A stretch of 64,000 bases of DNA from contig JANQPT010000003.1 of NCBI GenBank assembly GCA_028285345.1, positions 62,001-126,000 on the forward strand, in the 5' to 3' direction. The position numbers were made by a program, and so were the translations under genes. The notes under the pieces were generated by a model. That model saw only the letters and a list, made by a program, of their open reading frames with translations. It was not told where the DNA came from and did no database searches. Positions 61,544-64,000 of this stretch are shown piece after piece (positions within the stretch are counted from its first letter, which is position 1; each line of letters starts with the position of its first letter). The stretch is from Planctomycetales bacterium. Lineage in GTDB: Bacteria; Planctomycetota; Planctomycetia; Planctomycetales; Planctomycetaceae.

Positions 61544-62419
61544 ATGAACGTTTCGTCTCAGCAGCAACGCCTTGCAATAGCCTTCGCTCAGGAATTGGTG
61601 CGAGATCAGGTAGACAGTGACGTTACGCCTCATGAGAGGCTCTGGAATGTAGCGCGCCAGCTAAACGTTAGTCAGATCGAAGCCGGCGCTACACGAAGTG
61701 AAGGATTCGTAAAGTGCCTCCCAGACGGTACCTATGCGGTTTACTTTTCAACGGCCCTTTCTAAGCCACGACGTCGCTACACCGTCGCACACGAACTCGC
61801 ACACCTCGTGCTCGAACGTTTCTTGCCGCACGTGACGCATGAGAATACCGTTGCGCGCCGGGGATCTCGACAAACAGAGCTTGAGCGTGTCGTCGATCGT
61901 ATTGCGGCGGAGTTGATAATGCCGACCCGCTTGGTCAGCCATGCCCTTGCGCGTGAATGTCGAAGGTCCATGCGGAATGATGGCGAACTCAATAAGTTAA
62001 GGATAATCCGAGAGATAAAGGCTCGGCTGGGCGTATCCCTGACCGCAATGGTGTTTCGATTGGTCGAGTTAGGGAATCTTCTGTCAATCGTATCCTGGCA
62101 GGATTATGATTCATTGCGAGATCGATCGCTTCGTCGTCGATTGCGAACATCTGAGCACGTAGGGCATGATTCGTTGCGAGTAAGCGATGGCCTTGATTCG
62201 ATCCATCCGGTGCGCAGCGCTGGGTGCTACGATGGAGAGGGCGTGAATTATCTCGATCTTGAAACGCCCTGGGGTTGTCGGCGGCTTCGTTGTAGCTCGT
62301 GGATCAGAAAGAATGGATTATCGACGCGTCAGTCCTTTGAGTATTGGACAATTGGGTGGACTTGGAACACCGAGTCGATCAGCAGCTACGATGATTCCAC
62401 AGCGGTGCAAACTGATTGA
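61544..62419 (+). CDS. ImmA/IrrE-family metallopeptidase (cassette gene 4)
   Basis: A 291-residue zinc peptidase. The motif VAHELAHLVLERFLP (HExxH near residue 83) and the later Glu in ELERVVDRIAAELIMPTRLV are the family hallmarks. Members such as ImmA and IrrE cut XRE-type repressors to switch on mobile elements or stress responses. The last 80 residues, after about residue 210, look like non-conserved sequence. The ATG at 61544 follows CGGAGACG; the start at 61517 would overlap the previous gene. The natural target could be the HTH parts of cassette gene 3. Confidence 0.8.
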   Translation: MNVSSQQQRLAIAFAQELVRDQVDSDVTPHERLWNVARQLNVSQIEAGATRSEGFVKCLPDGTYAVYFSTALSKPRRRYTVAHELAHLVLERFLPHVTHENTVARRGSRQTELERVVDRIAAELIMPTRLVSHALARECRRSMRNDGELNKLRIIREIKARLGVSLTAMVFRLVELGNLLSIVSWQDYDSLRDRSLRRRLRTSEHVGHDSLRVSDGLDSIHPVRSAGCYDGEGVNYLDLETPWGCRRLRCSSWIRKNGLSTRQSFEYWTIGWTWNTESISSYDDSTAVQTD

Positions 62420-62830
62420 GTCGCTCTCGGCTACCTCCGCGATTGCTCCGCCCAAATGGCGGGCAGACGCACGTGGGAAGCTTTGCCACGCTCATCCCCC
62501 TCAGTTTCGTTCCCATTGAGAATGTGATCGACGACGTGCGTCGGTGAAAACCACTGAACGCAGGAGTGCCCTTCTAAGAGGCTTCATGCATGGCGAACGC
62601 GGGTGGATACTGTGTGCTGCGGAACGTGCTGATCGAGCAACTGCGGTAAATCGCGAAGAATTCCTCCGGCCCCTGCAGTGCGTTCCCTTGTGACCATGCA
62701 GTCCATACGGTCGCTCCTTGCCTATCTTGACACCATTTGGCGCATCCGCGTTGGAGGGGGATGATAGTATACCGCAGTTCCGGAATGGGTGGCCGGGTCT
62801 GGTTCGATTTCCGGTCGGTTCGTATTTCAG
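62420..62830. other. Gene-free stretch of the element
   Basis: About 410 bases after the ImmA-like gene. No reading frame with family-like sequence is seen, and no terminator or promoter is convincing. It ends at the second copy of the 23-bp direct repeat. Confidence 0.4.
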
Positions 62831-62853
62831 CCGAGTTCGTCTAGTCCAACTCT
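62831..62853. repeat. 23-bp direct repeat, copy 2
   Basis: CCGAGTTCGTCTAG followed by TCCAACTCT, one base different from copy 1 at 54468-54490, in the same orientation 8.36 kb away. It overlaps the stop of the following minus-strand gene by one base; read in that gene's frame it repeats the last codons and stop of the ParB/Spo11-like gene (Glu-Leu-Asp-stop). Confidence 0.7.
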
Positions 62854-63440
62854 TAGCCGCTGCCATCGTCTCGCATCTCGTCCATCAACGCATTCATCTC
62901 ATCGATGGCCATCCTCTCAAGCCTCATCACACTGGCCTCTCCATCATCGTTGGCTGTGGCCTTAGACGCCACATCAACGAACTTGGCATACGAACGGATG
63001 CTGGTCTCTAACCACCCCAGAGCAGCCCAGCTTGGGGCAGGAGACAGGGCCTTATCGAGGTGAACCAGCGTCGCCTTCCCAGGCCGCTCTTCGACCACCC
63101 GAAGCCGATTGGCTTGTACCAGCCCAATCTCATGAGACATTGTCGCATTCGATGTCAAATCAGGATATTTGGGGGAAGCTTCCGCAAGTCCCTGAATAGC
63201 AACACTATCTGGAAACGCATTAGGGTGATTACTATGAGACAATGTCTCATTTTGGCGTGAAGCTGGGATATCTGCGCCCTTTTCCTCCAGTGGCGGGTAC
63301 ATGCGGTCGAGCTCGCCGTAGACCCACTGCCGCCGCTCTTCCTTGTCGGGAAACCGCTTGTTCGAGTCCCGCATCATCTGATCGCGCTTGAGATCGATCC
63401 TGCCAGCCCAACGGCCCTCGGCTTCCAGACGCCGCTTCAC
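62853..63440 (-). CDS. Unknown element protein (195 residues)
   Basis: I do not recognise this protein. It is highly charged and helical: the N-terminal half (RRLEAEGRWAGRIDLKRDQMMRDSNKRFPDKEERRQWVYGELDRMYPP) is basic and could bind nucleic acid; the C-terminal half ends in MRLERMAIDEMNALMDEMRDD. The start is taken as GTG at 63440; no ATG lies between it and the upstream stop at 63477-63479. The 63441-63715 gap upstream has a CG-alternating run near 63540-63556 and no supported gene. Confidence 0.45.
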   Translation of the reverse strand: MKRRLEAEGRWAGRIDLKRDQMMRDSNKRFPDKEERRQWVYGELDRMYPPLEEKGADIPASRQNETLSHSNHPNAFPDSVAIQGLAEASPKYPDLTSNATMSHEIGLVQANRLRVVEERPGKATLVHLDKALSPAPSWAALGWLETSIRSYAKFVDVASKATANDDGEASVMRLERMAIDEMNALMDEMRDDGSG

Positions 63441-63715
63441 CGTGGTTTTCAGTGGTTCCTCGCGCGCGTAGTTGGGTCAGTTCTATGACAAACTGCTGCT
63501 CATGCGAGGGAGTAGCCGACAAACCCCGTCAGCCGCCCCTCGCGCGCGTGCGCGCGGGAGAACTATTCTTGCGCGCTCTCCCTGGCCCTTTGCACGTCCC
63601 CCTGCCAGTCGCTTAACGCGTCCCTTGCTCCACAATTACCAAGTTTTTGCGTTGCCGCCCCGTCCGTCTCTCGTCGTGGCTTAACGGGGATTCCGTTTCT
63701 TGGGGGTGGTCGCGT

Positions 63716-64000
63716 TCAGTCGTCACATCGGTAGGATGCTGTCAGTGGGTCGTAGAATAGTCCCCTATTCCTACGAGTCGTCCGACTGAATAGCGTCTCC
63801 CGCGTAACTGCTGCTGAGTCTTCGTCGGAAACGGCCTTGCCAACGTCAGACGGCAGCCCGATCAGTGGCAGGCCCTTTGCAGTCCTGCGGGCGTTGACCC
63901 ATGTCAGCAAGGAATCGAGGTCCCGCGAATCGAATTGGCCGCGCTGGGCGTACTGCTTCGCAGTGTCTCCAGCAATCGCAGCCAGCCGGCCGATGTCGTC
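63716..64000 (-). CDS. Unknown element protein, C-terminal part (5' end outside window)
   Basis: An open frame from the end of the window to the stop at 63716-63718, about 94 residues. It has helical sequence (GRLAAIAGDTAKQYAQRG) followed by DLDSLLTWVNARRTAKGLPL and a basic TRRNRGLFYDP segment near the end. No family is recognised. The protein continues beyond 64000. Confidence 0.45.
   Translation of the reverse strand, partial: DDIGRLAAIAGDTAKQYAQRGQFDSRDLDSLLTWVNARRTAKGLPLIGLPSDVGKAVSDEDSAAVTRETLFSRTTRRNRGLFYDPLTASYRCDD

Noticed and set aside
62259-62519. 86-codon plus-strand frame overlapping the end of the ImmA-like gene, suspected as a frameshifted C-terminus
   Set aside because: The upstream part of that frame is full of stops and no conserved sequence shared with ImmA-type C-termini could be seen.
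63536-63560. CG-alternating run near the right end as an origin or Z-DNA regulatory site
   Set aside because: Short and isolated; nothing else around it (iterons, DnaA boxes) supports an origin.

Overview
The window looks like a piece of a planctomycete chromosome (order Planctomycetales; genus not resolvable by eye). The reasons are a moderately high GC content, a DUF1571 protein, a BlaI / BlaR1-type peptidase pair fused to WD40 repeats, Tat-exported amidohydrolase and sulfatase-like proteins, many weak Shine-Dalgarno sites, and many short palindromic repeats between genes. No rRNA genes, CRISPR arrays or complete classical IS elements are visible. There is one tRNA gene, tRNA-Val(TAC).

Layout. 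1-13.6 kb: beta-oxidation genes (thiolase, enoyl-CoA hydratase/3-hydroxyacyl-CoA dehydrogenase fusion), a HAD hydrolase, an ACT protein, an SMP-30 lactonase, a Tat-exported amidohydrolase, a sugar-type ABC importer lacking a nearby binding protein, the ribosome-rescue hydrolase ArfB and an acyl-CoA ligase. 13.5-20.3 kb: lipase-like hydrolase, dCTP deaminase, a four-gene phospholipid operon (small transporter, CDP-alcohol phosphatidyltransferase, CdsA, PlsC), endonuclease III, DUF309 and Lon-N proteins. 20.3-27.9 kb, all on the minus strand: folE, two membrane proteins, a 993-residue FAD/Fe-S oxidoreductase overlapping moaD, then moaE and moaA, with a GxxExxY repeat module inserted between moaE and moaA. 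28.1-40.7 kb, mostly plus strand: M20 amidohydrolase, glutamate-cysteine-ligase-like enzyme, a short UvrC, TauE exporter, TIM-barrel epimerase, sulfatase-like protein, DUF2064 protein, response regulator, RlmI-like methyltransferase, DUF6159 protein and leuA. 41-51.3 kb: a 1162-residue transglutaminase/PDZ/repeat protein, fabI, two tandemly duplicated WD40 genes (one carrying a BlaR1 peptidase), blaI and a large GTPase.

From tRNA-Val (51475-51548) to the end of the window lies an integrative element. It holds a tyrosine integrase and an XRE regulator with a clear operator/promoter, a polymerase-A-like palm protein, a ParB/Spo11-like fusion, an AlpA-like HTH protein, unknown genes, a damaged TPR gene, and a four-gene cassette with its own promoter (RHH-like protein, two-TM protein, double nucleoside-deoxyribosyltransferase/HTH protein, ImmA/IrrE metallopeptidase) that looks like an undescribed defence or toxin-type system. 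The right end of the element is outside the window.

The most notable regulatory feature is upstream of leuA: a 21-codon reading frame with seven Leu codons, an intrinsic terminator with eight T, and a possible competing pairing between them, which together form a transcription attenuator. The most notable genome-scale feature is a set of palindromic, often cloverleaf-shaped intergenic repeats. Several of these start with TAG and supply the stop codon of the neighbouring gene.
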